Source of the DNA: Paguma larvata
Lineage: Eukaryota > Chordata > Mammalia > Carnivora > Viverridae
Reading direction: 5' to 3'
Assembly (NCBI GenBank): GCA_030068075.1
Contig: CM057832.1
Location: 73,747,502-73,811,501 of the forward strand
Length of the DNA stretch: 64,000 nt
Under the pieces are notes generated by a model that worked only from the letters and a program-made list of their open reading frames with translations, had not been told where the DNA came from and searched no databases. Position 1 is the first letter of the stretch; every line of letters begins with the position of its first letter. Both the position numbers and the translations under genes were made by a program. Positions 22,701-35,000 of the stretch are shown here, one piece after another.

Positions 22701-23095
22701 TGTCGAAAACCGATCTCCATGCTTCGTGCTTCAGAGCCAAAATATACCAGAGTTTGGGACAATGAGGAACAAAAGCTTTATTGCTTTGCCAGGCAAAGGA
22801 GGCTGCAGCAGGCTATGGCCTTGAAAAACTGCAAGCCCCTCTGGAGGAAGGGGCTGGAAGGTTTTATAGGAAAATACATAATCTAACCGATTTCGACAGG
22901 AATCGTGTATGTATCGCGTGTCTTATTAGTCATATTCAGGGTGGTGCTCGCTCCTTCAAACAAAAGGCTAAGAAGGGAGGAGGGGCGGTTTGCAGAAGAG
23001 AATAAAAAGGTTACTTCGGTAAAAATGGAGCCTCCCTGAAGCATTAATGCAGCTATTTTGATTTTTGTTCAACTGTATGCTTTTAAGCGGTTTCA
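22701..23095 (-). mobile_element. Class I-type solo LTR splitting an old L1
   Basis: 395 bp bounded by TG (22701) and CA (23095) on the + strand with the 4-bp duplication AAAT (22697-22700 and 23096-23099). AATAAAGC on the - strand near 22775 sets orientation. L1 sequence resumes on both sides. Confidence 0.8.
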
Positions 23096-23713
23096 AAATG
23101 AGTAACAGCGGTAATGCACACAGGACAGGAAGGAGGAATTAGGAATGTTTTGTTATTATAAAGTACTTGTACTGTCTGTGAAGCGATATAGTGTTATTTG
23201 AAAGTAGACTTGGATTAGTTGTAAATGTCTATTACGGATTCTAGGGCAATCGCTAAAACGTCTTTTAAAGAAGTATAATAGATAGGCCAAGGAAAGAGAG
23301 AAAAGGGAATCCTATAAAATGTTCAGTTAAAACCACAAGTGGCAGAAAAAAAATGGGTACAAAATAGGAACAAAGAACAGATGCGATGAATAGAAAACTA
23401 TTGAATTATACGGTAGATATTAATCCAATCATATCAATAATCACTTTAAACATCAGTGGTTTAAGTACACCAATTAAAAGCCTAGATTGTCAGAGCGACC
23501 AAAAAAAAAAAGATCTAACTATGTGTTGTCTACAAGAAACCCACTTTAAATATAAAGACATATATCAATTAATGGTAAAAGAATATAGAAATAAATACCA
23601 TGCTACTACTAAATGAGTGTGGGAGTAGCTATATTCATCCTAGACAAAGCAGACTCTAGAGCAAGGAAAATTCTCAGGGGTAAGGACAAGTATTATATAA
23701 CGATAAAAGGGTC

Positions 23714-23830
23714 TTTATTTTTTTAAGATTCAAAAATTTTTAAGCAATCTTTACACCCAACATGGGGCTTGAACTCGCAACCCTGAAACCAAGAGTCACA
23801 AGCTCCACTGACTGGGCCAGCCAGGCGCCC
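23714..23830 (-). mobile_element. CAN-SINE, short type, inside L1 ORF2
   Basis: Exact 12-bp target repeat GATAAAAGGGTC at 23702-23713 and 23831-23842. Confidence 0.93.
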
Positions 23831-24957
23831 CGATAAAAGGGTCAATTATCCAATAAGATATAACAGTCCTTAATGAATATGCATCTCACAAGAAAGTGTC
23901 AAAATATGCGAGGCATAAAAACCGATAAAACTTCAAGGATATGTGGATAAATCTCTGACACTTGGAGATGTCGACACCCGTCTATCAGATACAGATTTGG
24001 GAGGCAGCAAATCAGTAGGGACGTGACCAAAGTCAAATCACCATCGATCAACAGGGTGTAACTGACATTTATAGGCTACTTCAGCCCACAGCAACGGAGT
24101 GCACATTCTTCTTAAACTTCACCTGGAACGTGCATCGACAAGAACCACGTCCCGGCCATAAGACACACCTTAACACATTGAGAAGAAGAGGCTCCACACT
24201 GTATGATTCCAACTATATGCCATCCGGAAATGGTGAGGCTATGCAGACGGGAAAAAGATCGGTGATGGCTGGGGGTCACAGGAAGGCGGAGAGCAGAGCA
24301 GAGAGGGCCTCTGCGGCAGTGAAAGTATCCCGTATGACACTCCCGACGAAGGATCTGTATCATTTTACATTTGTCAAAAGTGCATAGAATCTACAACATC
24401 CAGAGTGAACCCTAACGCACATGAACGTTGTGTGAAGATGATGTGTTGATGTTGGTCCATCCGTTGTAACAAAGGTTCCATTCTGGGGCGGGGTGTTGAT
24501 TGTGGGGAAAGTGGGTATGTGGGTATTCTCTGTACCCTCCCTACTGTCTGCTCGTTTTTTTTTTGCTATGAACCTAAACCTGCTCTAAAAAACAAAGTCT
24601 ATGTAAAAGGAAGAACAATGCTGGCAAAATAGAGCCCCCTGGCTGTGAGCTGTTAGGCTCTCTGTTCCAGCAGAACGAAACAGCCCAGATTTAAGGACTT
24701 AAAACAGTTCTTCAAACAGGCTCATGATCCCGCGGGTTGGCTGGGGCTCAGTTTCCCGTTTCTGCCTTACAAGGAGAAGTTTTCTGAAAAGGCATGGAAG
24801 TGTTATCTCCTGAATCTGAAACGTATTTACTAATTATTGTGAAAATATGCCCTAGGAAGGGTTTCTTACCCTCTTCTCAGAAATTTTTAGCACATCTTTT
24901 TGTTCGATACCAAGTATGTAATTTAAACATGTAATTTAAAATAATTCGTCGATGGGA

Positions 24958-25140
24958 GGGGTCCTGTGTGGCTCAGTCGGTTAGTACCTGACTTTGGGTT
25001 TTGGCTCAGGTCATGATCGAACGGTTTGTGCATTCGAGCCCTGCACTGGAGCCTGCTTGGAATTCTCTTTCTCCCTCTCTCTCTGACCCGCTCCTGCTCC
25101 CGTCCTCTCTCTCAAAATAATAAATAAATCAACTTAATAA
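24958..25140 (+). mobile_element. CAN-SINE
   Basis: Flanks ATAATTCGTCGATGG / ATAATTTGTTGATGG. Confidence 0.92.
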
Positions 25141-25267
25141 AGTTAAATAATTTGTTGATGGAAAAGAAGTCTGATTTCTTTCCCTGTATAATTCTGGCTT
25201 CTCTTTTCCACCTTCTACTTAATGAAACATATATTCAAAAGGAAGCTTACAAAATCATAGCTTGACG

Positions 25268-25375
25268 GGGTGCCTGGCTGGCTCAGTCAGTAGAATGTGC
25301 AACTCTTGATCTCGGGGTTGTGAGTTTGAACCTCATGTGGGGTGTGGATGAGAAAATCTAAAAACAAAAAAAAAA
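25268..25375 (+). mobile_element. CAN-SINE, short type
   Basis: Head GGGGTGCCTGGCTGGCTCAG; A-rich tail. Confidence 0.9.
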
Positions 25376-25781
25376 TAAAAATTCATAACTTTCGAAATTA
25401 AAGCAACGTTATCAACTACTTTTGTGACTGAGGAGACAGTGCTGTGTTCATGCCTCATCGAAGAACCAAGTCCAAGTGCATGAAGCAGTGAAGCCAGGCT
25501 CTTCTTCTGAGTAGAGAATTCCTGTGCGCAAAGCAGAGTGCCTGAAATGAATACCGTTCCTTAACTCTAATGTGTTTGTTTGCATTTCCAATGGCAAATG
25601 GCAATGTGAAAAACAAAGTGTGCCACCTTGTGGATGCACAGGGAATGGAAGTATTCTCGTTTTTTTTGTTTTTGTTTTTTTCTCATGAGAAGATTGAACG
25701 TTGCATTTTTATTTTTCCCAATTATAGGAGGAATAATTATTATTCACTGAAAAAACGCAGGAAAAGCATAAAGAACTGCAC

Positions 25782-25935
25782 TAATATTTGAGTATGGATA
25801 CTCAAATATTATATACTAATAATAGTATATTATTTACTACTATTGTTAAGTAGTAAATAATTACTAATTAATTGAGTAATTATTTATTATTCAAATAATC
25901 CATATTTGATACTCAAATATTATGGATACTCAAAT
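25782..25935. repeat. AT-rich cluster of inverted and direct repeats
   Basis: A perfect 12-bp palindromic arm pair (aatatttgagta 25783-25794, complement 25799-25810, 4-nt spacer) is followed by a second inverted pair around TATTTACTAC/GTAGTAAATA (about 25830-25860). The block GATACTCAAATATTA occurs at 25797-25811 and again twice at about 25908-25940. Confidence 0.9.
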
Positions 25936-25976
25936 ATTAGAGGATTATATGAAAAAACATTAGTAATCATCCCAAT

Positions 25977-26192
25977 ATTTTTTTTGTATTTATTTTGAGA
26001 GAGAGAGAGAGAAAGAGGGAGAGAGAGAGAATAAGCAGGGGAGGGGCAGAGAGAATGAAAGACAGAATCCCAAGCAGGCTCCACACCATATAATTGCAGA
26101 ACCCGACACGGGGCTTGAACTCGGGAACTGCAAGATCATGACCTGAGCCGAGATCAAGAGTCAGGTGCTTAACCGACTGCGCCCCAGTCATC
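25977..26192 (-). mobile_element. CAN-SINE
   Basis: Begins directly after the AT-rich inverted-repeat cluster; head end GACTGCGCCCC. Confidence 0.9.
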
Positions 26193-27184
26193 ACTCGAAT
26201 CTTGATTTGGAGTGTACCCCTATTGATGCAGCAAAATGAATGAAGGGGTGAATTTTTTCAAATCTGATTTTTCAGGTCAGCTCCTGGTCTCTGGGCCTGG
26301 CCTGCCATTAGGGCCCGAACTTCCAGAAATATTATTAATGTCCTATTTGGCTAGAAGATGATAAAATCATATTTACATTTCAAAGAGGTATAAAAATGAT
26401 TTATTAGTACTATGGAAACCATCCATTTCCACGTGAGGGTGTAATTTATTAATCGACTAAACAAACATTTCATTATGGGTTATTATGGACTAGATGGGTC
26501 TAGAATACCAGGAGATGAGTTAACTCTCCCAGAAAGGATGCTCTTAAGGTCCACTGTCAAAGACAAAATTCTGGACTGGATGGCTCACTGGTACTTCTAG
26601 ATTCTTCATATTCTTTTGGGTCTACCAAGCCCCAGGCTCCAGGTCGCCGTTTCCCTTTCTGCAAAATGATAGACCAGGTTGGTAATTTGTAAACTGTGTG
26701 CCTCAAGGGGTTTCAAAATGTTCGACCCAATTTCAAATATATTATTTTATCAATTTTGCTTATACAATATTTAAAAATACATATTTTATGAATTATGTTA
26801 TAAAAGCATATACAGTGATATGACCCAAATTTGAATGTATTCGAGACGGTCAGCATGTTAATGAGTCCTCATTGAGCAAATTTATACCATACAAAGTGAA
26901 ACGTCCAAGTTTAAACTACAAAATACATTTGTGGCAATAAAATATCATTTTTCTCGGTTTCTTTTTCAGACAGGGATTTTGCGTGAGATTTTCCGTGTCT
27001 GCTTTCAAGGGTGGCATTCTGAAGCCCTTGTAAACCTCAGCGAGCACGTTTGTATTGTGGTCTGTTTACAGTAAATTTTCCGTCAGACCAACAAGTAACC
27101 TAAATAGCTCGTACCAAAGGCTTACTCTGCATGAAAACACTGACTTCCTGGTTTTCATGCGTTAACTCTTAAATCTTTCCAGGG
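26193..27184. other. Intergenic, nothing recognised
   Basis: AT-rich, no SINE, no frame of note. Confidence 0.5.
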
Positions 27185-27300
27185 CTTCCTGAGGTGGCCA
27201 TTGTTATTATCCCAATCTTACAGTCAGGAAATTGGGGTACAAAGAGGTGAGTTGGGATGCCTAAAAAGGGGTAAAGCCGGGGCCCCCCTTTTGCCTCCTA
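27185..27300 (+). repeat. MIR fragment
   Basis: GTTATTATCCCAATCTTACAG then AATTGGGGTACAAAGAGG, a decayed MIR core. Confidence 0.5.
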
Positions 27301-27959
27301 ATGAGCCCTGTCACCTCATGTAGAATCTTCTGCTCCGGTGTGCATACTGCACATTCCTGTCTCAGGAAGGAGACTAATGGAGCTTGCCCCTGCTTCGCAC
27401 CCCTCCCTGTTTGGCAAACTCACCCCCATCCTGAGGGGCCAGCTCGATCCTTGCCTCTGGAAAGCACGGTCCAGTTTACCTGATTCATGGGGTTCCCCCC
27501 CCACCTCTCTACTACTGTAGCATTAGTTTATGCTAGGAAGCCTGTTGGTGCAAAGGCCCAGGTACGTGTTAGAGGAATTGCAAAAGTTCAGGAGAGTTCC
27601 TGGATAGGGCATGGAGGCAGAGGCTGGGGAGGGTGATGGGGAGGGCGCTGCGAATGACGGTTTTGTCTGGACGTACGCTAGGGGAATGAGAAACACGGAA
27701 AGGCTGCTGGTGTGGCTTGGTCAGATCGTGACAAAGGTCACTGCACCTCAAATAACTAACTGGGATGGACTGGGGTCAAATCTAAGGCTTGGGAGAATGG
27801 AAAAGAGGCTGCTAGAGATAAGGAGTGGTGACTTGGATTTAGTTGGCACGAGGGAGAGATGGGTTGAGAGAGACTTGGGGACTGCTTGGATCGGGAGGGT
27901 GTGAACTCCGATGTCACGCTTAAAGATCAGCAATTTTTCGATGCATTTTTAAAAAATAG
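27301..27959. other. Intergenic, nothing recognised
   Basis: Overlapping frames of 60-97 codons on both strands (27301-27933) reflect locally high GC; none resembles a known protein. Confidence 0.45.
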
Positions 27960-29110
27960 ACTTTATTATTCTTTTTGAAAATCCTTTATTTTTTAGAGCA
28001 GCTTTAGGTTTACAAAAACTCGAATGGAAACTACAGAGAGTCTTGAATACAGCTCTCTTTCTGCCGCCTCCCTATCCCCCAGTTTCCCCTATTATTAGCA
28101 TCTCGCATGTGGCAGGTGGCATTTGTTATCATCGATAAGCCAATATTACTCTATCATTATTGACTGAAGTTCATAGCTTACCTTAGGGCTCACTCTTTGT
28201 GCCGTACTGTTCTATGCGTTTTGATATATACACAATGTCATGGGCCCATCGTTACTGTACTAGGAGAGTTTCACTGCCGTAAAAGTCCTCTGTGCTCTAC
28301 GTACTCCTCGCTCTCTTCCTCCTAGCCCCTGGCAACCACTGATCTTTCTACTCTAGAGTTTGGCCTTTACCAGGAATGACCTACGACTAGAATTATGTCA
28401 CGTATAGCCTTTTCAGGTTGGCTTCCTTCACTTAGTATAATATACATTTAAGGTTCCTCCATGTCTTTTCGTGGCTTGATCACTTCTCTTTATTGCTGAA
28501 TAACATCACACTCTGTGAGCGTATCACAAATCATTTACGCATTTACCTACTGAAGGACATCTTAGTTGCTTCCAAGTTTTGGCAAGCTGTGGGCAGGTTT
28601 TCGTGTGAACATAAGTTCCCAACTCCTTTTGATGAATGCCAAGGAGTGTGAGTGCTGGATCATATGGTAGTTTTTGTAAGAAACTGCTGTGTCATGTTGC
28701 CTTCCCCTCGACTTGAATGAGAGTTCCTGTTGCTCCACGGCCTAAGCAGCATTTGGTGTTGTCAGTGTTCTGGATTCGGGCCCTTCTTACAGGTGTGTAG
28801 CAGTATCTTATTCTTTTTTTACGTTTTTTTTGTTTAAGTCATCTCTACACCCAGCGTAGGGCTTGAACTCACAACCCCGAGATCAGAATTGCATGCTCTT
28901 CTTACTGAGCCAGCAGGGGCCCCAGTTTCTAAGTGTTTTAATTTATAATTCCCCGATGCTACGTGATGTTGAACACACTTTCAACACTTATTAGTCGCCT
29001 TGATTTCTTCTTCGGCGAGGTGTCTGTTCCGATCTTCTGGCCCCACTTTAACTGTGTCGTTCGTTTTCTAATTGTCACATTTTAAGAGTTCTTTAGATTT
29101 ATTTTTTGAA
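27960..29110 (-). mobile_element. L1 3' UTR/ORF2 end, antisense
   Basis: Antisense L1M 3' sequence: GAGCAGCTTTAGGTTTACA, CCCTGGCAACCACTGATC, GGTTCCTCCATGTCTTTTC, GCTGAATAACATCACACTC. Interrupted by the short SINE at 28816-28922. Confidence 0.8.
28816..28922 (-). mobile_element. CAN-SINE, short type, inside L1
   Basis: T-run to GAGCCAGCAGGGGCCCC. Confidence 0.85.
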
Positions 29111-29838
29111 AATATTTTACTTTGGGTGGACCTTCTCTTTTCTCTTCCCAAGTCTCCCCAGGTCTGCCCACTCTCAATTCTCACTTGCGATCTTTCTTCC
29201 TGCAGAGACAACCTAACATCCTAGAAGTCGGCTCTTTGCTTGTGCAGCTCAAACAGGGAAATAAAATACAGTTTTTGAATAGTTGGTTAAAAGCCTATGC
29301 CTGAAAAAGACCCACACACACTTTCAACTGTAGATTTACATATAAAATGGTAAGTGTGAATGCCGGATAGTGTAGTTTTGTAGTCAAATGACTGAGGAAA
29401 AAAAACGTATCCTACAGACTGTAGAATAATCACCTGAATTGTTTTAGGCGTATTCTTGGCCACTGAAGTGGAGTGCAGGGGTGTGATTTAACGAGTAAAG
29501 TACTTTAGGGTTAAAACCTAGAATGGCACGTCGAAGGAAGCCCTGGGAGAGCTTTTTATTTTGTAGTGATAGGGGAGCCGCTAGGAGTTATTAAGCAGGA
29601 GTGAAAAAGGATCAGGCTTTGGCCTTCCGTAGCCTACGCTGATTGCACAGTAATTATGCATAGTCACTGAAATATCAACAGGGTTAAAAAAAAAATTGGA
29701 GCCTAAATGCTCCATCTTAGGAATTCTCCAAGTCTCCCTTTCTTTCTTTATAAGTGGGGGTTAACTCTTTCCTCAGAACTGATGTAAGGATTATATGAGA
29801 TAATATGTAAAGTAAGTAGCACTATCTCCTTCCATTCT
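29111..29838. other. Intergenic, nothing recognised
   Basis: No repeat or frame that I can assign. Confidence 0.5.
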
Positions 29839-30037
29839 TCCGTTTGTTTATTTTTGAAAGAGAGACGAGTGTGAGTGGGGGAGGGGGGCAGAGAGAGAGG
29901 GAGACACAGAATCCGAAGCAGGCTCCAGGCTCCGAGCTGTTAGCACAGAGCCCAACACGGGGCTTGAACTCACGAACCTTGAGATCGTGACCTGAGCCGA
30001 AGTTGGACACTTAATCGACTGAGCCACCCAGGCAACC
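29839..30037 (-). mobile_element. CAN-SINE
   Basis: Ends CACCCAGGCAACCC; flanks are CTCCTT-rich. Confidence 0.92.
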
Positions 30038-30239
30038 CTCTCCTTTGATTCTTAAAGCATCCTTCTTCGTTTATCTCCCATGACTCCTTTAATTATTTTA
30101 TTTCGTTTAATTCCCCTACCTCCTTGGAACCTTGGAGTGTGGAGGACTAGCACCCAGAGCTGCTTCGTCAGGCTCTCGCTTCCAGGCTTTTCTCATTTGG
30201 TGTATCATCGATGACAAACGTGATACTTTTCATGACAGG

Positions 30240-30410
30240 TCAGGCAGTTGGTTGAGTGCTGTGCATGCATCATCTCACTTCAAAACCCACAAAATTATTA
30301 ATATTCCCATTTAGTGGATAAGGACATTGAGATGCAGATGGCGTACTTTGCCAAGGTCACCCAGCAATGAAATGAGGCAAGGCTTGTATTCAAACTCTGG
30401 CTTATCTACC
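30240..30410 (+). repeat. MIR fragment
   Basis: TATTCCCATTTAGTGGATAAG followed by 'GCCAAGGTCACCCAGCAA' is a MIR core and 3' portion. It runs directly into the 28-bp tandem array. Confidence 0.65.
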
Positions 30411-30488
30411 TCTTAACCATTAACTATACGACCTGTGCTCTTAACCATTAACTATACGACCTGTGCTCTTAACCATTAACTATACGAC
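30411..30488 (+). repeat. 28-bp tandem repeat, 2.8 copies
   Basis: A 28-bp unit beginning tcttaaccattaactatacg and ending acctgtgc is repeated exactly at 30411 and 30439, with a partial copy at 30467-30488. It is expanded from the end of a MIR. Confidence 0.95.
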
Positions 30489-31429
30489 ATGCCTTTAATG
30501 TGAGGTCTGCTTCCGCCACAGCCTTGGGAGCACTTTGTCCGACTGCTCCCAAGTATTAACAGCATAGCACTGGAATCAGGCTTCTCAGTCAGTTTCTCCC
30601 ACCAGATTGAGTCTCTGAGGGCCAAGACCTTATCCCCGTCACCTTTGTCCCCCCCAGCACCGCGCACTGTGCTTGGCATACACTGGGGTTTTTAATCCAT
30701 TCTTTCTGCAAATACTTACGCAGTGTTTGCCGTGAACCACGCGGCTATGCCGGTGTTAGGGAAATAGCCTTTGCCAACAAAGACCCCTTCGGCACCAATA
30801 GAGATCATAATTTTAACGTGGGTAAACATTATCATAGTTACATACACGTCAGGTAGAAGTGACTTCAAAGTCCGGACAGGATTTCACACAAATGCATAGA
30901 GAGAAGGAAAGAGAGGAATGAAAACTTCTTTCTCAAGAACAAGAGGATGCAGCTTGTGATTGTTCCTTGTATTTCTGGCGAGCGAGAAATCTCCCTTGAG
31001 CTACTTCCCCAGGTAATGTGTAGGGACGACGCCTTTTGTCGGGTTTATTAAATTCTCCAGGTAACACCTGGGAGGGAGGCATGTGCATTCTTCCTCGGAG
31101 AAAACTTGCAACCTTGCACTAGTCAGCGGGGTTGCCGTGTTACAGACTAAGACCTGCTCCCTCGGCGCTTACATTCTGGTATAACGTCAGACCGTGCGCG
31201 GAAGAAGGGCATTTCTGGCAGGTACGAAAGGCTTCCTCTACGAAGTGTTCTTGAGCTGGAATTTTGGAACTTTAATAAACGTTTAAAGAACGAATGAATG
31301 ACGAATGACCATCGAGCTAGCGGTTGCCAAGAAGCTAAAGAACGTATCTGGCGTCAGGATCGTTAATGAAACGGAGGAAAGGGAAAAGAAACACGTAAGG
31401 CTGTGGGAGAACTGTGCTTTCACAGCCCG
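30489..31429. other. Upstream flank of RFK
   Basis: Repeat-poor apart from an L2-like trace at about 30700-30800 (GCAAATACTTACGCAGTG). Possible distal regulatory sequence, but no site can be named. Confidence 0.45.
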
Positions 31430-31931
31430 CAAGATGAGAGCGACTCCGGCCACACTTTCCATAGCCTGGGGTCGGAGAAGCCAAGGAGGGGCGGGGCTGC
31501 CGGCTCCGGGGCCACGGCCGGGGGGCGGGGCCACGCGGGGCGGGGCTACGGAAGCCGAGCGGGCTCTGAGGCGTTTGGCTGAGGAAGTGTGCGCAGGCTC
31601 GCGGCGCTGAGCGGGCTTGGGCCCTCCCACGCTGACCCCGCCGCGCTCTCCACCGCAGCCCGCACGGGTACCCGCCGCCGCCGCCGCCGCTCCCGGGCCG
31701 GAGACACAAGCTCTGAGTCCCTCGGGGGCTTCAGCGGGGTCGGCGCCGTGACGGCTCGCTGCGGCGTGTGGTCGGCGCCGCCAAGCTCGTAGGGCGCCTG
31801 TCCTCCCGGCCGGCCGGCTGAGCTCCCGCTCGTGTCCTCCGGCTGGTCCGGAAGATCCGGGCACCGCTTCGACGGCGGCTTCGCCGGACCCGCGGCCCCG
31901 GTCGCAGCCCGCACCTCGAGCGGACGGCGTC

Positions 31932-32013
31932 ATGAGGCACCTGCCGTACTTCTGTCGCGGCCAGGTGGTGCGGGGCTTCGGCCGCGGCTCCAAGCAGCTG
32001 GGCATCCCCACAG
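31932..32013 (+). CDS. RFK: RFK coding exon 1
   Basis: 82 coding nt from the ATG to a GTGAGC donor. It encodes residues 1-27 and the first base of codon 28, including the glycine-rich GFGRGSKQLG nucleotide-binding stretch and the P-T of the PTAN motif. It lies inside the CpG island. Confidence 0.97.
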
Positions 32014-35000
32014 GTGAGCACGGAAGGTCGCGGGCCCCCCTCTACGGCACCCCTCCGCCTCCCGGGGTTGGGTCAGGCGGGAGCGGGGACGTCAGACGGG
32101 GAACTTGGGGCCGAGGGCGGAGGTGACGCTCCTCCCTCTGCCCGGTTCCTGCTTTGTTGAGGCTGGGTGAGGAAAGTCATCCTTGTCCCTAGCTCCGAGC
32201 TCACCGGGGACCGCGCGAGCTCACCGGGGACCGCGCGTGAGAGGTGGTGAGGGCTGAAAGCCGAACTGAGTTTCGGGACCCCTCCTTCCCGCCTCCCTAT
32301 CTGACCAAGCTAGAGCTGCCAGGCCTGGCACGCGTCATCCCCATTAGAAAACGTAATGTGAACCAGACTGGTTAAAATTTCCAAGCCAACCGTAAGGTTT
32401 TTTTGTTCTCTTTAAATGTCTTGTTAGTAATTGGATGAGAATCAGGTATCTTTTTTGATCGGTTTACGTTCGTTTCGGTAGTCAGGACGTGATTATGCGT
32501 ATTTCATCCTGAAAAACACACACCAGGGTTACCCCTGGGTCCTTGAGCTTGGGAAGGAGGCACATATATTTCGAAAATAACAATCGTTAAAAGAGATTCC
32601 TAACCTCTTTAAGAAAGACCAGGTCTAAAAACAAAACAAAACAAAACCAAACCCCCAGCTGTTCATGCACCTGTGTTCTTCTACCTCGAGTGTGTTTTTT
32701 TGTTTTTGTTTTTGATTTTTGGAGAGCTTTATACATTTAATTGTTCTTAACCTATCCACTTGAAGACAAGAAAAACTTGAGCCAGACTATAGAAGGGTGG
32801 GATTGGCAATCCTAGGCAGGGGCCTGGGATTCGTGTGAGCATAATGATTTAGATTAGGCTTCCCTGCGTGTGATATTTATAAATATTTACTGTGACACTG
32901 TTAACCCTCGGAATATTTATGTCTATGATTTAGCTAACTTTCCGGAACAAGTGGTTGACAATCTTCCAGCTGATGTATCCACTGGCATTTATTATGGTTG
33001 GGCCAGCGTCGGAAGTGGAGACGTCCATAAGATGGTGGTGAGCATAGGATGGAACCCATACTACAAAAATACGAAGAAGTCCATGGTAAGAGTCATCTTT
33101 AGGTCTATAACTGAACATGGGATGATGATTTAGGGTGCTCTTCAGTAGTAGATGCATGTAGAACTGGTCAGTGGTGCTCACAACATAGTCCAAATTATGA
33201 GGATTTCTGGCAGTGTACTGGAAGGGTTTTCAAGTGAAGTGTTTTGGTACTGTGTGAATGGAAGAGTTTGTCATCCTTTCAGTGTATTTGCGTCTTTGGT
33301 TCTAAAGTGAGTCTCTTCCAGAAAATGGTCTCTTGTGAAAGGGGGGTTTAATTGGATTGTGGTTTTTAATCGTTCTGTTAATCTCTGCCTTTTCAATGGA
33401 GAGTTTAGTCCATTTACGTGTAAGCTAATGACTGATGAGGCGGGACTTCTGCTATGTTGCTGATTTCTGTATGCCTACAGCTTTTTTGTTTGTTATTCCA
33501 TTATCGATAGCCTTTTGTATTTTAATTTTTTTTTGTAGTGACAGATTTTGATTCCCTTATTTCCTTTTGTGTACTTACATAAATATCTTCTTTTCAGTTT
33601 CTGTGAGGATTGCATTTAGCATCCTAAATATATAAATTTTTGTGCATTTATCTTTTAAGTCCTGCAGAAAATAAAAAGTGGAGTTTCAAGCCAAAATTGC
33701 AATATTAATTTTTAGAGCTGCCCATAGGTTTATCCTCACTGGAGATAAAAGTGAATTACTTATGGGGTGCCTGCGTGGCTCAGTTGGTTAAGTGTCTGAC
33801 TTCGGCTCAGGTCATGATCTCATGGTTTGTAAGTTCGAACCCTTCATCGGGCTGTGCGTAGTATCTTGACAAGTCCAATGCCCACGTTGGGCTCTGTGCT
33901 GACAGCTCAGAGCCTGGAGCCTGCTTCAGATTCTGTGTCTCCCTGTCTCTCTGCCTCTTCCCTGCTAATGCTATGTTGTCTCTTTGTCTCTCTCTCTCTC
34001 TCTCTTTCAAAAATAAACCTTAAAAAAATTTTTTTAAGTGAATTACTTAAGAGCATGTTTTATAAAATTGAGCTTGCCACAATATAGTTCATTCACTTTT
34101 TAATTACTTGCTCATCTTGCTAATTTAGAACTACTTACTATGCGAATGGTGGTTTCTGATAAAATTACAAGGTGATTTTTTTACCGCTTAAACTACCTTG
34201 AGGGCATACCCTCCTGCTCTTCTCTCCATACACCTGTCACTTAAGAGCTTAATCCTCGAGGTCGGGCTGAGTCTCGGTCAGCCTGTGTGCATGGCAGAAA
34301 CAGAGCTGGTATAAATTTCACCCTCCCTGAAGAGTTTATAGAAGTGTGTCACAGTTGGAAAGCCACTGGACCGAGTTTGGTAAAAACAGTTGTAACAGCC
34401 CAGAACTACTTAACATTGTGCTCAGTATTTGTGGTATAACATCTGCCTTTCTCTGTTACAGCGTTTACATGTAAGGTCAGGGGCAGGAACAGGACTGATG
34501 GAAGAATTCAGGAAAAAAAAAACTGTATTTAGACTTTAACCTGTCTTTAAAAATTTAGTAAGAGTTTATTGTTTCATTTAAATCACCCCCACCATAAATG
34601 TGAAGATAATATTTCAAATTTTAGGTATTCTGTGCTCTGGTGGTCATCTTTTCAACATTTTTTAACTACAGGAAACCCATATCATGCATACCTTTGAAGA
34701 GGACTTCTACGGGGAAATCCTCAATGTGGCCATCGTGGGCTACCTCAGACCTGAAAAGAACTTCGATTCTTTAGGTAAGTTCCATGTAGTCTTCTCGGGT
34801 ATTCCTGCAGCTACTTCTGATGCTTCTGCTAGTAGCAGCGTGGCAGGGGAGATGATACCTGAGCATTTAGTATGTGCCTTACATGGATCAAATCACTTCC
34901 CCCCACCACGACACATGAGGAATTGTTTTGCCCATTTCACAGACGAGGAGATCGGCAGAGAGGGGTTAGGTAGTGTGCCCAGGGGCACATAAGTTTGTGA

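Larger units (their letters stand above)
20940..24590 (+). mobile_element. Old L1 (L1M-type) in pieces, + orientation
   Basis: 21480-22060 matches the region upstream of ORF2 (CAAGAAGTTCTTAAAAGAG..). 23386-23620 encodes the start of the ORF2 endonuclease (ITLNISGLSTPIK, CCLQETHFK), and 23630-24080 continues the endonuclease. 24190-24590 is the 3' UTR, so the rest of ORF2 is deleted. SINEs (21259, 22060, 22264, 22475, 23714) and the solo LTR at 22701 interrupt it. The left limit is uncertain. Confidence 0.75.
31430..32240 (+). promoter_or_regulatory. RFK: CpG-island promoter and 5' UTR of RFK
   Basis: GC-rich, CpG-dense block of roughly 800 bp covering the RFK start codon. GC boxes of the Sp1 type (GGGGCGGGGC) occur around 31488-31500, 31519-31530 and 31536-31548. 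A CCG run lies at about 31673-31692. No TATA box is seen, which fits a housekeeping promoter with dispersed starts; transcription probably begins between about 31600 and 31900 (inferred). CpGs in all frames produce long spurious frames here on both strands. Confidence 0.85.

Noticed and set aside
23386..23616. 76-codon frame resembling an endonuclease
   Set aside because: It is the decayed L1 ORF2 start, not a cellular gene.
27611..27904. 97-codon frame MEAEAGEGDGEG..
   Set aside because: Simple Glu/Gly-rich start, frames on the opposite strand are just as long, nothing recognised.
30411..30488. Regular repeats suggesting a CRISPR-like array
   Set aside because: Contiguous tandem units without spacers, in a mammalian genome.
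31283..32011. 242-codon antisense open frame across the RFK promoter and exon 1
   Set aside because: It lies in a CpG island where stop codons are rare. Overlapping long frames exist in five other phases, the product is low-complexity Ala/Arg/Gly/Pro, and the other strand carries a real exon.
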